Assembly: GCF_963663625.1 (NCBI RefSeq)
Contig: NZ_OY760438.1
Location: forward strand, 682,001-746,000
Direction: 5' to 3'
Source of the DNA: an uncultured Ilyobacter sp.
GTDB lineage: Bacteria > Fusobacteriota > Fusobacteriia > Fusobacteriales > Fusobacteriaceae
DNA: 64,000 nt
Position 1 is the first letter of the stretch, and each line of letters opens with the position of its first letter. Both the position numbers and the translations under genes were made by a program. The notes beneath the pieces are model-generated. The model ran no database searches, was not told where the DNA came from, and was given only the letters and a program-made list of their open reading frames with translations. This document shows positions 17,759 through 24,829 of this stretch, in pieces.

Positions 17759-18634
17759 GTGCATCTAAAAATAAAAATTCCTATTTCAAAAGTTGAAGTA
17801 AAAGATGTGGAAGATCATAAAATTAAAGTGAGAAGTATGAACGTCCAAGGTGCCGAACGTACATTTGCCTATTATATCCCATCTGGTCTAAAACAAAACT
17901 GTCCAATAATAATGGCCTGCCACGGAGCTTATTGGAATCATGAAGTTATGAGAAGAGCTACCGGATTTGATTTTGAAAGGCTTGCAGACGAATTTGGTTT
18001 TATTATAGTGTATCCTGATTCATTCAGTTCCTACTGGTTTGATGGGAGGATATCCTTTTCCCATCCCGCTAAAAACATGGATCTAGACGAGGGTGAATTT
18101 CTAAAAAGAATAGTTCACTATATGGTAACTGTTTATGGGGCAAGTAGAAAGGATATTTTTTTCAACGGATTTTCAAATGGTGGGATGCTTGGGTTTCGAT
18201 TGGCTGCAGAAAAGCAACCTATGTTCAGGGGAATGGCTCTCTGTTGCTCGCCTCTTCCTCATGAAAATTTTCTGAATTTTCAGCTGGAAAATTCAAACGC
18301 CCCTATACTTCTAATTAACTGTCGTGGAGACAGGGTTGTTCCATTTTACGGTGGAAACCTAAATTCATCTGGTAAAAGTAACGGAGTCGTCTACTCCTGC
18401 TATGATACATTCTGCAAAATAGCAGGAATTTCTGAAATTCCACCTGGAAAAGATTTTGGGGAGTATATCCTCTATAAAGATAGAAAGAATATTCTTATAG
18501 AGGTGAAAGAAGGTGGGCACACCATCCCACATCCCAAAACAAGCTGGCCTCCTATTTTAGGAAAGGTAGCCGACTTCAACTCTACCGAGATGATATGGAA
18601 ATATTTTAAAAAGATTATAGATGGAGAAATTTAG
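17759..18634 (+). CDS. PHB-depolymerase/LpqC-type alpha/beta hydrolase
   Basis: 291 residues starting with GTG immediately after the stop of the SRA-like gene; GAGAAGG at 17743-17749 serves as ribosome site. The nucleophile elbow is GFSNGG in IFFNGFSNGGMLGF, preceded by an oxyanion region ACHGAYWNHE. The Asp is probably in NCRGDRVVPF and the His in EGGHTIPHP. This matches the esterase family of polyhydroxybutyrate depolymerases and LpqC/feruloyl esterases. No signal peptide, so an intracellular esterase. The physiological ester is unknown. Confidence 0.8.
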   Translation: MHLKIKIPISKVEVKDVEDHKIKVRSMNVQGAERTFAYYIPSGLKQNCPIIMACHGAYWNHEVMRRATGFDFERLADEFGFIIVYPDSFSSYWFDGRISFSHPAKNMDLDEGEFLKRIVHYMVTVYGASRKDIFFNGFSNGGMLGFRLAAEKQPMFRGMALCCSPLPHENFLNFQLENSNAPILLINCRGDRVVPFYGGNLNSSGKSNGVVYSCYDTFCKIAGISEIPPGKDFGEYILYKDRKNILIEVKEGGHTIPHPKTSWPPILGKVADFNSTEMIWKYFKKIIDGEI

Positions 18635-18657
18635 CCCCTTTTATGGGGCTTTTTTTA
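18633..18657 (+). terminator. Terminator after the SRA-like/esterase pair
   Basis: AGCCCC (18633-18638) pairs with GGGGCT (18645-18650), then a T run; it begins inside the stop codon. Confidence 0.88.
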
Positions 18658-18708
18658 TGAAGTTCCAGCCTTTTGATGGAAAGTCCTATAGAAAAAAATA
18701 TGGAAAAT

Positions 18709-19416
18709 TCATCTTCCTAATTTACTGTAGAGTGACTCCTGCTGTTTTGTTGTGAAGTCAAAATAGATCATTGTATTATCAACATTTCTATGACCAAGGA
18801 TATATTGAACCTCTTTTATATCTAACCCTTCTTCGGCCATATGAACCCCTGAAGTATGTTTTATCGTGTGAAAATGTGCCTTTTCCATCGGGAGGGAGGC
18901 TGATTTGAAATATTTTTTACATATTTTATTTAATGTAAATTTAGTTATGGGAGATTTTTTTCTGCTGAGGAAGATATAAGGTGAGTCGTTTGGAAATCTT
19001 TCAATGAAGTTTTCTAAAAGTATAGAGGTTTCCTGGGTAAGCTTTATAGTATTGTTTCGGCTCCCTTTTAGCCTCCTGCAAAACACCTCCCTCTTGTCAC
19101 TAAAAAAATCCTCCTTTTTTATACTTCCCACTTCAGAAGCACGAAGGCCACATTCAAAGGCTATCAAAAACAGAAGTTTGTCCCTCATCCAAAAATAATC
19201 TCCGGTGTCCTCTATAGTTTTTATGAGATGCTTAAACTCTTCATAACGAAGATATTTAATATCCCTGTTAACAGTTCTCTTTTTTTTTCTCCTGCTTTTT
19301 TTTAGTTCCTCTGTTAGCTGTTTTATTTTGTCTTCTAAAAGGGTATAGATTACGATATTGCTGCGATTCTTATCTAGTTCCTCTTCAAGCTGTCTGATCT
19401 GTAGTTCCAACTCCAT
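18709..19416 (-). CDS. Short tyrosine recombinase with a coiled-coil N-terminus
   Basis: 235 residues. The catalytic domain of the phage-integrase family occupies about 53-235: R92 (CGLRASE), K117 (RLKGSRN), H183-x-x-K186 (HFHTIKHTSG), H209 (LGHRN) and nucleophile Y218. The second catalytic Arg of the H-x-x-R box is Lys here. The usual SAM-like core-binding domain is missing; instead residues 1-47 are a charged heptad-like helix (LELQIRQLEEELDKN). It has its own promoter with an operator-like palindrome. No partner integrase or excisionase is nearby. Confidence 0.85.
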   Translation of the reverse strand: MELELQIRQLEEELDKNRSNIVIYTLLEDKIKQLTEELKKSRRKKKRTVNRDIKYLRYEEFKHLIKTIEDTGDYFWMRDKLLFLIAFECGLRASEVGSIKKEDFFSDKREVFCRRLKGSRNNTIKLTQETSILLENFIERFPNDSPYIFLSRKKSPITKFTLNKICKKYFKSASLPMEKAHFHTIKHTSGVHMAEEGLDIKEVQYILGHRNVDNTMIYFDFTTKQQESLYSKLGR

Positions 19417-19446
19417 GCTGACCTCCTATTAAAAATATTATTATAA

Positions 19447-19475
19447 ATTATAACCTGACACCTCTCCAAAGTCAA
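19447..19475 (-). promoter_or_regulatory. Promoter of the recombinase gene
   Basis: Read on the minus strand: TTGACT (19475-19470), 17-base spacer, TATAAT (19452-19447), about 30 bases ahead of the ATG. Its -35 element overlaps the palindrome at 19471-19494. Confidence 0.75.
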
Positions 19476-19595
19476 CAAATAGTTATTTGTTGACTAAGAT
19501 TTAGACTCCTTTGATTTTATTAGGGTTTGAGACGACTAACAAATCCTAACTTTTCCAATGTCAACTTTTAACAAAACCTCTTTCCCAATGTCAAC
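19466..19595. repeat. Palindrome and direct repeats upstream of the recombinase
   Basis: GTCAACAAATA-GT-TATTTGTTGAC at 19471-19494 is an inverted repeat with 11-base perfect arms. The same core recurs in direct orientation: CCAAAGTCAAC at 19466-19476, CCAATGTCAAC at 19555-19565 and again at 19585-19595. The last two are 30 bases apart and share flanking bases. These look like binding sites for the recombinase or a repressor. Confidence 0.7.
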
Positions 19596-19860
19596 TTATA
19601 CAAAGCTTTTATTTTTATTCTGAGGGTCTCAAAATAGAGATGACATACAAACACAAGAACGGATGTTTAATTTGTCTTTAAAATGAGAATAAATGAATAT
19701 AAGTTTTTTTAATCTAAAAAACAATAGTTTTAAAAAAACACACTCCCAGAATTTATATAATCGGACTTTTTTAACTCTCATCTCTTTTGTTATAAAAAAT
19801 TATATCTACACCAACATTTTTGTCCAGAATTAATTTTACAGGACTTTTAAAAAAGGTAAA
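19500..19860. other. AT-rich stretch without an intact gene
   Basis: No convincing reading frame. On the minus strand at about 19785-19850 a short frame gives a protein-like tail (PVKLILDKNVGVDIIFYNK) before a stop, possibly the remnant of a lost gene. Otherwise only the GTCAAC repeats near 19555-19595 stand out. Confidence 0.35.
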
Positions 19861-19872
19861 AAAACTCTAAAA

Positions 19873-19897
19873 AAAAACTGGCTGATTGCCAGTTTTT
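19873..19897. terminator. Hairpin terminator
   Basis: AAAAACTGGC (19873-19882) pairs with GCCAGTTTTT (19888-19897). It is flanked by A/T tracts on both sides; on the minus strand it would end the transcript from the hydrolase and broken gene. Confidence 0.75.
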
Positions 19898-19957
19898 AAT
19901 GTCTAAATTTTGTCTCAAGAGGATTATCCTCATAACTTATCTATTCAGAAAATCCGT

Positions 19958-20311
19958 CTATATAAATTTTATCTTTTTTTCCCTATTTATAATTATAGAC
20001 TTTAATTTTCGCTCAAAAATAATTTTGAGTTTATCAAAAATTTTTCTATCCAACTTTTTGCATAGCTTAAACTCAATGAAAAATCCTTGAAAATTTCTAC
20101 TACTGTTGCTTTTATAATTATCTAAAGTTACAAAAACAAGAGCGGCATCGACACAAGATCCACAACTAAATATTATTGCTTCATTGTCTTCAACATAGCT
20201 AAATATACTTTTTATTTTTAATTCGTCACCTAAAAGAGATTTAGAATCACAAAATAACCACTACTTCATCAAGATATCATTAAGCCACTTAGGATCCACA
20301 AAATTTTTCAT
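19958..20311 (-). pseudogene. Broken hypothetical gene (in-frame amber stop)
   Basis: Minus-strand frame starting MKNFVDPKWLNDILMK, stopped by TAG at 20261-20263 (codon 17), then open for a further 100 codons with protein-like sequence (LGDELKIKSIFSYVEDNEAI, FSCGSCVDAALVFVTLDNY) to a TAG at 19958-19960. It sits 24 bases after the hydrolase stop, in the same direction. Composition and length suggest a real small protein inactivated by one base change, though the start is uncertain and no family was recognised. Confidence 0.4.
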
Positions 20312-20335
20312 GATTTTGTCCACATCTTTTGAAAA

Positions 20336-20992
20336 TTAGTCTACATAAAAACTACTTCTTTTTATGAAGTTGTTTATATAGGTGGCTGTTCCTATCCTTT
20401 TATGAATCTCTTTATGCCCTAGTGGAAGAATCAGAAAATCTTTTAATCCTCCCATCATTACTTCATCGACCTCTATACGCCCATCATTTTTATCGTTTAA
20501 AAACTTTCCTAAAAAAAGATTGGATTCACTTCCGGCAATAGCTGCAATATCTATCCCTCGACCCTTATAAATACTAAGCTTTTCCATATTTTCACTTTCT
20601 AGTGATTTTAATGTTTTAAATATCTTACTCATAAATGGAAAATATTTTTTTGCCAAGTCGGCCAGTCTGCACCCCATATTAGGACACGCAACAAGAACTA
20701 CCTTGTCCACAATTTTTCTTATCCTCTTGTCGCTGAGAGCCCCTCTTATGACAAGACCGCCTGTACTGTGTCCTATTAGTATTATCTCTTCCCTTTTATT
20801 CACACCGCTCCTCTGAAGTCCAAATAAAAACTCCTTGAGGTGTGATATGGAATGCTCTATTTCCTGAAAAAGGAGGGGTAGATTTAGATATTCCACCTTA
20901 TAATCCAGCTCAGCCAGATATTCTCCAAGAGTATGCATATCTTTTTCAGTTTTATTATATCCATGTAGCAGAACGACTCTGTAACTACTCAT
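20336..20992 (-). CDS. Alpha/beta-hydrolase, putative esterase/lipase
   Basis: 218 residues. VVLLHGYNK near the start provides the oxyanion hole, GHSTGG holds the nucleophile S76, an Asp lies in the NDGRIEVDEV region, and the final His in LPLGHKEIH. This is the pattern of small cytoplasmic lipase/acyltransferase-like hydrolases (DUF676/PGAP1-like). A basic signal peptide is absent. Substrate not known. AAGGATGG precedes the ATG. Confidence 0.8.
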   Translation of the reverse strand: MSSYRVVLLHGYNKTEKDMHTLGEYLAELDYKVEYLNLPLLFQEIEHSISHLKEFLFGLQRSGVNKREEIILIGHSTGGLVIRGALSDKRIRKIVDKVVLVACPNMGCRLADLAKKYFPFMSKIFKTLKSLESENMEKLSIYKGRGIDIAAIAGSESNLFLGKFLNDKNDGRIEVDEVMMGGLKDFLILPLGHKEIHKRIGTATYINNFIKRSSFYVD

Positions 20993-21124
20993 AACAATAC
21001 CATCCTTTTCTAAAGGCTTTATAAAAGCAAGTAATAGCTCTTTATAGTTTATTTCTTTATGGTTAATTTGTAAAGTCTTCTTTTGAATTTAAACAAATTT
21101 AAAGTGATGACTACTTTGTGTATT

Positions 21125-21736
21125 TTATTTATCAATTTTAAATCTAGAACTTGCATCTGTTATAAAAAAATCTGCAAATCTAAACATGAGACTCCTTTTC
21201 AACTCTTCATTATCAGAATAATTTATCATTATAGTTTCTAATCCTTCTAAAAAAACTTTCGCTGAAACCTTAACCATCTCTATATCCTCTTGGTTTAATT
21301 CGGAATTGTTTAGACTCAGTTTTGCATTTGAAATAGCCCTATCTATAAATTGCGTCTCCAATTTTTTTTTAAAATTTTCAAATTTTGATCCGTGACTTTT
21401 TTCAAATAGAATGTGAATTGTTTTTTTATTCTCAAATGACAATTCCAGAAGTTTTTCTACAAATTTTAATACTTCATCTCTCAGGCTATCGTCTATTGAC
21501 CCATGCTGTATCTTTGATGTGTTTAAAAAAAGGTTAAAGAGCTGCGTGGAGACTTCTTCAACGACCTCTCTGAACAGGGCCTCTTTATTAATATAGTAAC
21601 GATATATGTTTCCAACTGGGACTCCTGAATTTTGTGAAATACTCCCCATTGTGGTCTTTTTAAAGCCCTTTTCATAAAATTCCTCAAAGGCTGCACTGTA
21701 TATTTTTTCTTTGACTTCTGGCTTCTTGACCTGCAT
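21125..21736 (-). CDS. TetR-family transcription regulator
   Basis: 203 residues. The N-terminal helix-turn-helix is typical (KEKIYSAAFEEFYEKGFKKT then SISQNSGVPVGNIYRYYINKEALF, about 8-54). The C-terminal ligand domain is helical and has no recognisable subfamily signature. A candidate target is the hydrolase gene next to it, which reads in the same direction. GGGGG at about 21741-21745 precedes the start. Confidence 0.9.
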   Translation of the reverse strand: MQVKKPEVKEKIYSAAFEEFYEKGFKKTTMGSISQNSGVPVGNIYRYYINKEALFREVVEEVSTQLFNLFLNTSKIQHGSIDDSLRDEVLKFVEKLLELSFENKKTIHILFEKSHGSKFENFKKKLETQFIDRAISNAKLSLNNSELNQEDIEMVKVSAKVFLEGLETIMINYSDNEELKRSLMFRFADFFITDASSRFKIDK

Positions 21737-22112
21737 CTATAACCCCCTGGTGATCTATTTCATAGAGACAATCACTTCCAATAAATAATTTTATTACACC
21801 CTTCCTTTATTTGTCAAATGATTTTAATTTTAAAAAATATCATTAAATTTAAAATTGAGCTTTTATAACAAGTTCCTAAAAAAGAATTTATAATCATTAT
21901 AAAAAAGATCCTGATGAGCTCAAAATTTTCTTTGAATAAAATATAGAGTGATATATAATAGGGCAAGGTAGGTAAATAGTAAATATTCAAAAGGAAGGTG
22001 AGATATCCCATAGAATGATTACTATATGGATATTGTTCAAAGTAAGTTATTCTAGTTGAATCAGATATCAAATTTATAAAATATTGATCACATATCAAAA
22101 GGAGGAAAATTT
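21737..22112. other. Intergenic stretch between TetR and BI-1 genes
   Basis: 376 AT-rich bases holding the divergent 5' regions of the two genes. A 94-codon minus-strand frame here has unlikely composition and no ribosome site, so I do not call it. An AAAGGAGG ribosome site at about 22097-22104 precedes the next gene. No clear operator or hairpin seen. Confidence 0.4.
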
Positions 22113-22817
22113 ATGGATGAAAGAATGCAAAACAGAGGGTACCTTTCTACCGAAGAGATTGATCAGCTGGTAACAAGAAAAATAGCAGGTGTTTTTGGTT
22201 GGATGGTTTTAGGATTATTTGTTACTCTGGCAGCTTCAATTTTTACACTTACTAATCCAGCTCTCTTAAATATGGCATATAAATATATGTTTGCCTTTAT
22301 TATCGGTGAACTTGCTCTTGTGTTTATAATGTCTATGAGAGTATATCATATGAGTACTGCCAAAAGCAGGGCACTGTTTCTTTTGTACTCGGCATTGAAC
22401 GGGATAACTCTCTCCCTCATAGCAATTGTTTACACAGGGGTCTCCATACTCTATACATTTGCTGGTGCTCTCCTGATATTTTTGATAATGGCAATCTACG
22501 GATACACCACAAAGGAGGACCTAAGCAAGTTTGGTAATCTTCTGAAGGTAGGACTCATAGCACTTATTATCGTCTCAGTTGTAAACATATTTTTGAAGTC
22601 TATAGCATTGTACTGGATAATATCATACATGGGAGTACTTATTTTCATAGGCCTCATAGGGTATGATGTGAACCGTATAAAAAACAATATTATGGTAGCC
22701 GCCTCACAAGATATTGCTGTTGTGGATAAAGTTTCGATCATAGGGGCTCTAGCACTTTATCTAGACTTTATCAACTTGTTCCTGTATCTACTCAGAATAT
22801 TCGGCAAAAAAAGATAG
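22113..22817 (+). CDS. BAX inhibitor-1/YccA family membrane protein
   Basis: 234 residues with seven hydrophobic helices after a short polar N-terminus. The family features are the helix with FIMSMRVYHMS, the repeated small-residue helices, and the penultimate helix followed by GYDVNRIKNN with its conserved Asp. BI-1 proteins are pH-sensitive calcium leak channels, and in bacteria YccA modulates FtsH; the role here is unknown. Monocistronic, followed by a terminator. Confidence 0.88.
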   Translation: MDERMQNRGYLSTEEIDQLVTRKIAGVFGWMVLGLFVTLAASIFTLTNPALLNMAYKYMFAFIIGELALVFIMSMRVYHMSTAKSRALFLLYSALNGITLSLIAIVYTGVSILYTFAGALLIFLIMAIYGYTTKEDLSKFGNLLKVGLIALIIVSVVNIFLKSIALYWIISYMGVLIFIGLIGYDVNRIKNNIMVAASQDIAVVDKVSIIGALALYLDFINLFLYLLRIFGKKR

Positions 22818-22823
22818 AAATAA

Positions 22824-22857
22824 AAAATCCTTCCTGAAATGGGAGGATTTTTTATTT
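22824..22857. terminator. Terminator between convergent genes
   Basis: AAAATCCTTCC (22824-22834) pairs with GGGAGGATTTT (22841-22851) with one G-T pair, followed by a T-rich run. Confidence 0.85.
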
Positions 22858-23757
22858 TTAGAAGAACAAAAGTGCCGCATTTCCAGCAGTTAGGCTTATG
22901 ACTATAAAAATATTTGTGGCAACAAATTTATCTAGATACGAAGATGAAATCTTTGATTTATCTTTCAAATATACCAAAAAGAGATTGCATACCATGGGAA
23001 TAGCCAGTACACTATAGGATTTCAGAGACTCTAATGCAGACCACGCAACAAAATAAAAAACAAAGAGGCTTATAAAATTTATAACTATAATGTATCTTTT
23101 GGTATTCTCAAATCCAAATATCACAGTGGATGTTTTCTTGTTTCCGGCTCTGTCTGAGGGATAGTCCGGCAGGCTTGTGGACATAGCACAGCCAAGTTGT
23201 ATTGGGAAAAAAAACAGGAGAAAAATCCAGGGAAACCCCTGAAAGGTACCCCCTTGTACATAATATCCAAACAACGGGAGAACAACAGCGACACCAATAG
23301 TCTGCAGTACCTCCCCTCCCCCTCTGTAGGAGAGACGTATAGGGGGATAACTATATCCCCACAGAAGAAGAAAAGATGTGCCTATAATGGGAAGACTCAT
23401 AACTCTGCCAAACCAGAGGGTTAAAATTATCCCTAATATAATATTTAATGCGATCACAACTATTATTCCGTTTTTCATCTCCCTTCTAGATATTAGTTTT
23501 TCTACCAATACCCTCGACCCCCCTGAAAAGATATTGAAAGTATCATTAGTTTTATCTATTTCATAATCTGCATAGTCATTTGCATATACTATATAAAGCT
23601 GTATAAAGAGTCCAAACATCTGTATAAATACAAAAAAGATGAGGCTGAAATTACCACTAATATTGTAATAAAATCCCTGACCCAAAAGCAGAGGAAAAAA
23701 TATGTAGCTCTGTGAGGGAAGTCTCGAAGCTTTTATCCAAGAACTTATTTTAACCAT
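22858..23757 (-). CDS. UbiA-family prenyltransferase
   Basis: 299 residues, eight to nine membrane helices. The two Asp-rich motifs that bind magnesium-diphosphate are intact: NDYADYEID at 60-68 and DYPSDRAGNK at 198-207. This transfers a polyprenyl chain to an aromatic or other acceptor; the closest well-known relative by motif is MenA, but no other menaquinone gene is near. The gene starts 6 bases after the stop of the lycopene-cyclase-like gene, so the two form an operon. The shared context favours an isoprenoid product other than respiratory quinone, but this is inference. Confidence 0.85.
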   Translation of the reverse strand: MVKISSWIKASRLPSQSYIFFPLLLGQGFYYNISGNFSLIFFVFIQMFGLFIQLYIVYANDYADYEIDKTNDTFNIFSGGSRVLVEKLISRREMKNGIIVVIALNIILGIILTLWFGRVMSLPIIGTSFLLLWGYSYPPIRLSYRGGGEVLQTIGVAVVLPLFGYYVQGGTFQGFPWIFLLFFFPIQLGCAMSTSLPDYPSDRAGNKKTSTVIFGFENTKRYIIVINFISLFVFYFVAWSALESLKSYSVLAIPMVCNLFLVYLKDKSKISSSYLDKFVATNIFIVISLTAGNAALLFF

Positions 23758-23763
23758 GTGTCA

Positions 23764-24456
23764 TCAACTCCCAAATTTATAATTGAAAATATACGGATAA
23801 ATTATTGTTGCGCTGAACCCTGCACCAAAACCATAAATCAATTCCTCTAAGGGAACCCCCATAGCAAATTTATTTAAGAATAACTGGGTGTGCCATATTT
23901 TTCTAAATATATCTGTATATATAGAATTAAAAATAAGGCATAAAATAAAATATATTACTGCTGAAAGAACCCCACCTAACATTCCAGGAACCAAAAAATT
24001 TGGATTTTTAAAAACTATCCAGCCAGGAATCATTATCATTATAAAAAATGAGCTGTATATAATAGGTATACTCATCCAGATAGATAACTCAATCAGAGTA
24101 ACTATAAATATTGAGATGATAAAAACTTTTTTAAAAAAAGAATTTGAAGTTTCAATATGATTTTTTACATATCTTTTTCCAGAGGCAAAAACATATGCCG
24201 TGGAACTAAAAGAAGCTAAACCAACTACAAAAATAAAATCCTCTAATCCGAATCCAATTTTGTTCCCTAAATCAAATAAAAAATTTGGTTTCCAGTAAAT
24301 GGGATAAAATAGCCTTTCTGCATATGCAAAAGGGAGTGCTATCAGGGACATTTTCTTTATTACTATTCTTAAGTCCTTTCTCAATACAAATATAAGGGCT
24401 CCAGGGATGATAAATATCAAAGATAATATTAAAAAATTATACTCTAAAATTTTCAT
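23764..24456 (-). CDS. Lycopene-cyclase-domain-like membrane protein
   Basis: 230 residues, about seven membrane helices. IYWKPNFLFDLGNKIGFGLE (55-72) and the later MGVPLEELIYGF (199-210) resemble the heterodimeric-type lycopene cyclase fold (CrtYc/CrtYd), including the P-x-E-E motif (E204, E205) and an acidic residue after GFG (E72). No carotenoid synthase or desaturase is in the window. GGGAGGG precedes the ATG. First gene of a two-gene operon with UbiA. Assignment by pattern memory only; an unrelated membrane protein is possible. Confidence 0.55.
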   Translation of the reverse strand: MKILEYNFLILSLIFIIPGALIFVLRKDLRIVIKKMSLIALPFAYAERLFYPIYWKPNFLFDLGNKIGFGLEDFIFVVGLASFSSTAYVFASGKRYVKNHIETSNSFFKKVFIISIFIVTLIELSIWMSIPIIYSSFFIMIMIPGWIVFKNPNFLVPGMLGGVLSAVIYFILCLIFNSIYTDIFRKIWHTQLFLNKFAMGVPLEELIYGFGAGFSATIIYPYIFNYKFGS

Positions 24457-24500
24457 ATTGGCCCTCCCTTCTATGAAAAATCAACAAAAGTTATTAAATA

Positions 24501-24529
24501 TTGACTAGCGATTATTATTTTGTTATGAT
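24501..24529 (+). promoter_or_regulatory. Promoter of the BCCT leader
   Basis: TTGACT at 24501-24506, 17-base spacer, TATGAT at 24524-24529. It gives a leader of about 290 bases ahead of the transporter gene. Confidence 0.75.
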
Positions 24530-24535
24530 ACTACT

Positions 24536-24809
24536 TGAGTTTAATATGAAGTAGATTGAATTAGTACCTGGTTTGTGAGATTGAAAATGTGTAAAACAGT
24601 TTCAATTTGAGCTAACTACTGATAGGGAAAATTCAATTGAAAAATAATTATAGAACTGGGGTTTGTTCAGGGTCTTTATGTCAGTTTTAATGAAGGCAAT
24701 GAGCTATACTATTTTAATGGTATATAGTGAATCAAGTTTAATTTGGTGAAACTAAAGCACTCTAACTCTATTATTCGTCTGGATAATAGAGTTAGAGTGC
24801 CTTTTTTTT
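24536..24809 (+). ncRNA. Structured leader ending in an attenuator hairpin, upstream of the BCCT gene
   Basis: The leader holds small pairings (for example ATTGAAA with TTTCAAT near 24573-24615) and ends in a very strong terminator: 24757-24776 pairs with 24781-24800 over 20 bases with one G-T, loop of 4, followed by eight T's. The ribosome site of the transporter gene follows within 10 bases. Because the promoter lies upstream, the hairpin must be conditional for the gene to be expressed. No known riboswitch class was recognised. Confidence 0.65.
24678..24749 (+). CDS. Possible leader peptide of the BCCT attenuator
   Basis: 23-codon frame with AGGG at 24669-24672 five bases before its ATG. 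The peptide begins MSVLMKAMSYTILM, with four Met in 14 residues. Its stop codon ends 7 bases before the terminator stem, so a ribosome finishing it would cover the base of the stem. This is the geometry of translation-coupled attenuation. Expression is not proven. Confidence 0.35.
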   Translation: MSVLMKAMSYTILMVYSESSLIW

Positions 24810-24829
24810 AAACAAAAAGGAGGAGTACA

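Noticed and set aside
19899-20090. 63-codon plus-strand frame
   Set aside because: Antisense to the broken minus-strand gene, and only Phe/Ile/Leu-rich translation of AT-rich sequence.
21814-22098. 94-codon minus-strand frame
   Set aside because: No ribosome site, very high Tyr/Ile/Phe content from AT-rich DNA, and it is antisense to the 5' region of the BI-1 gene.
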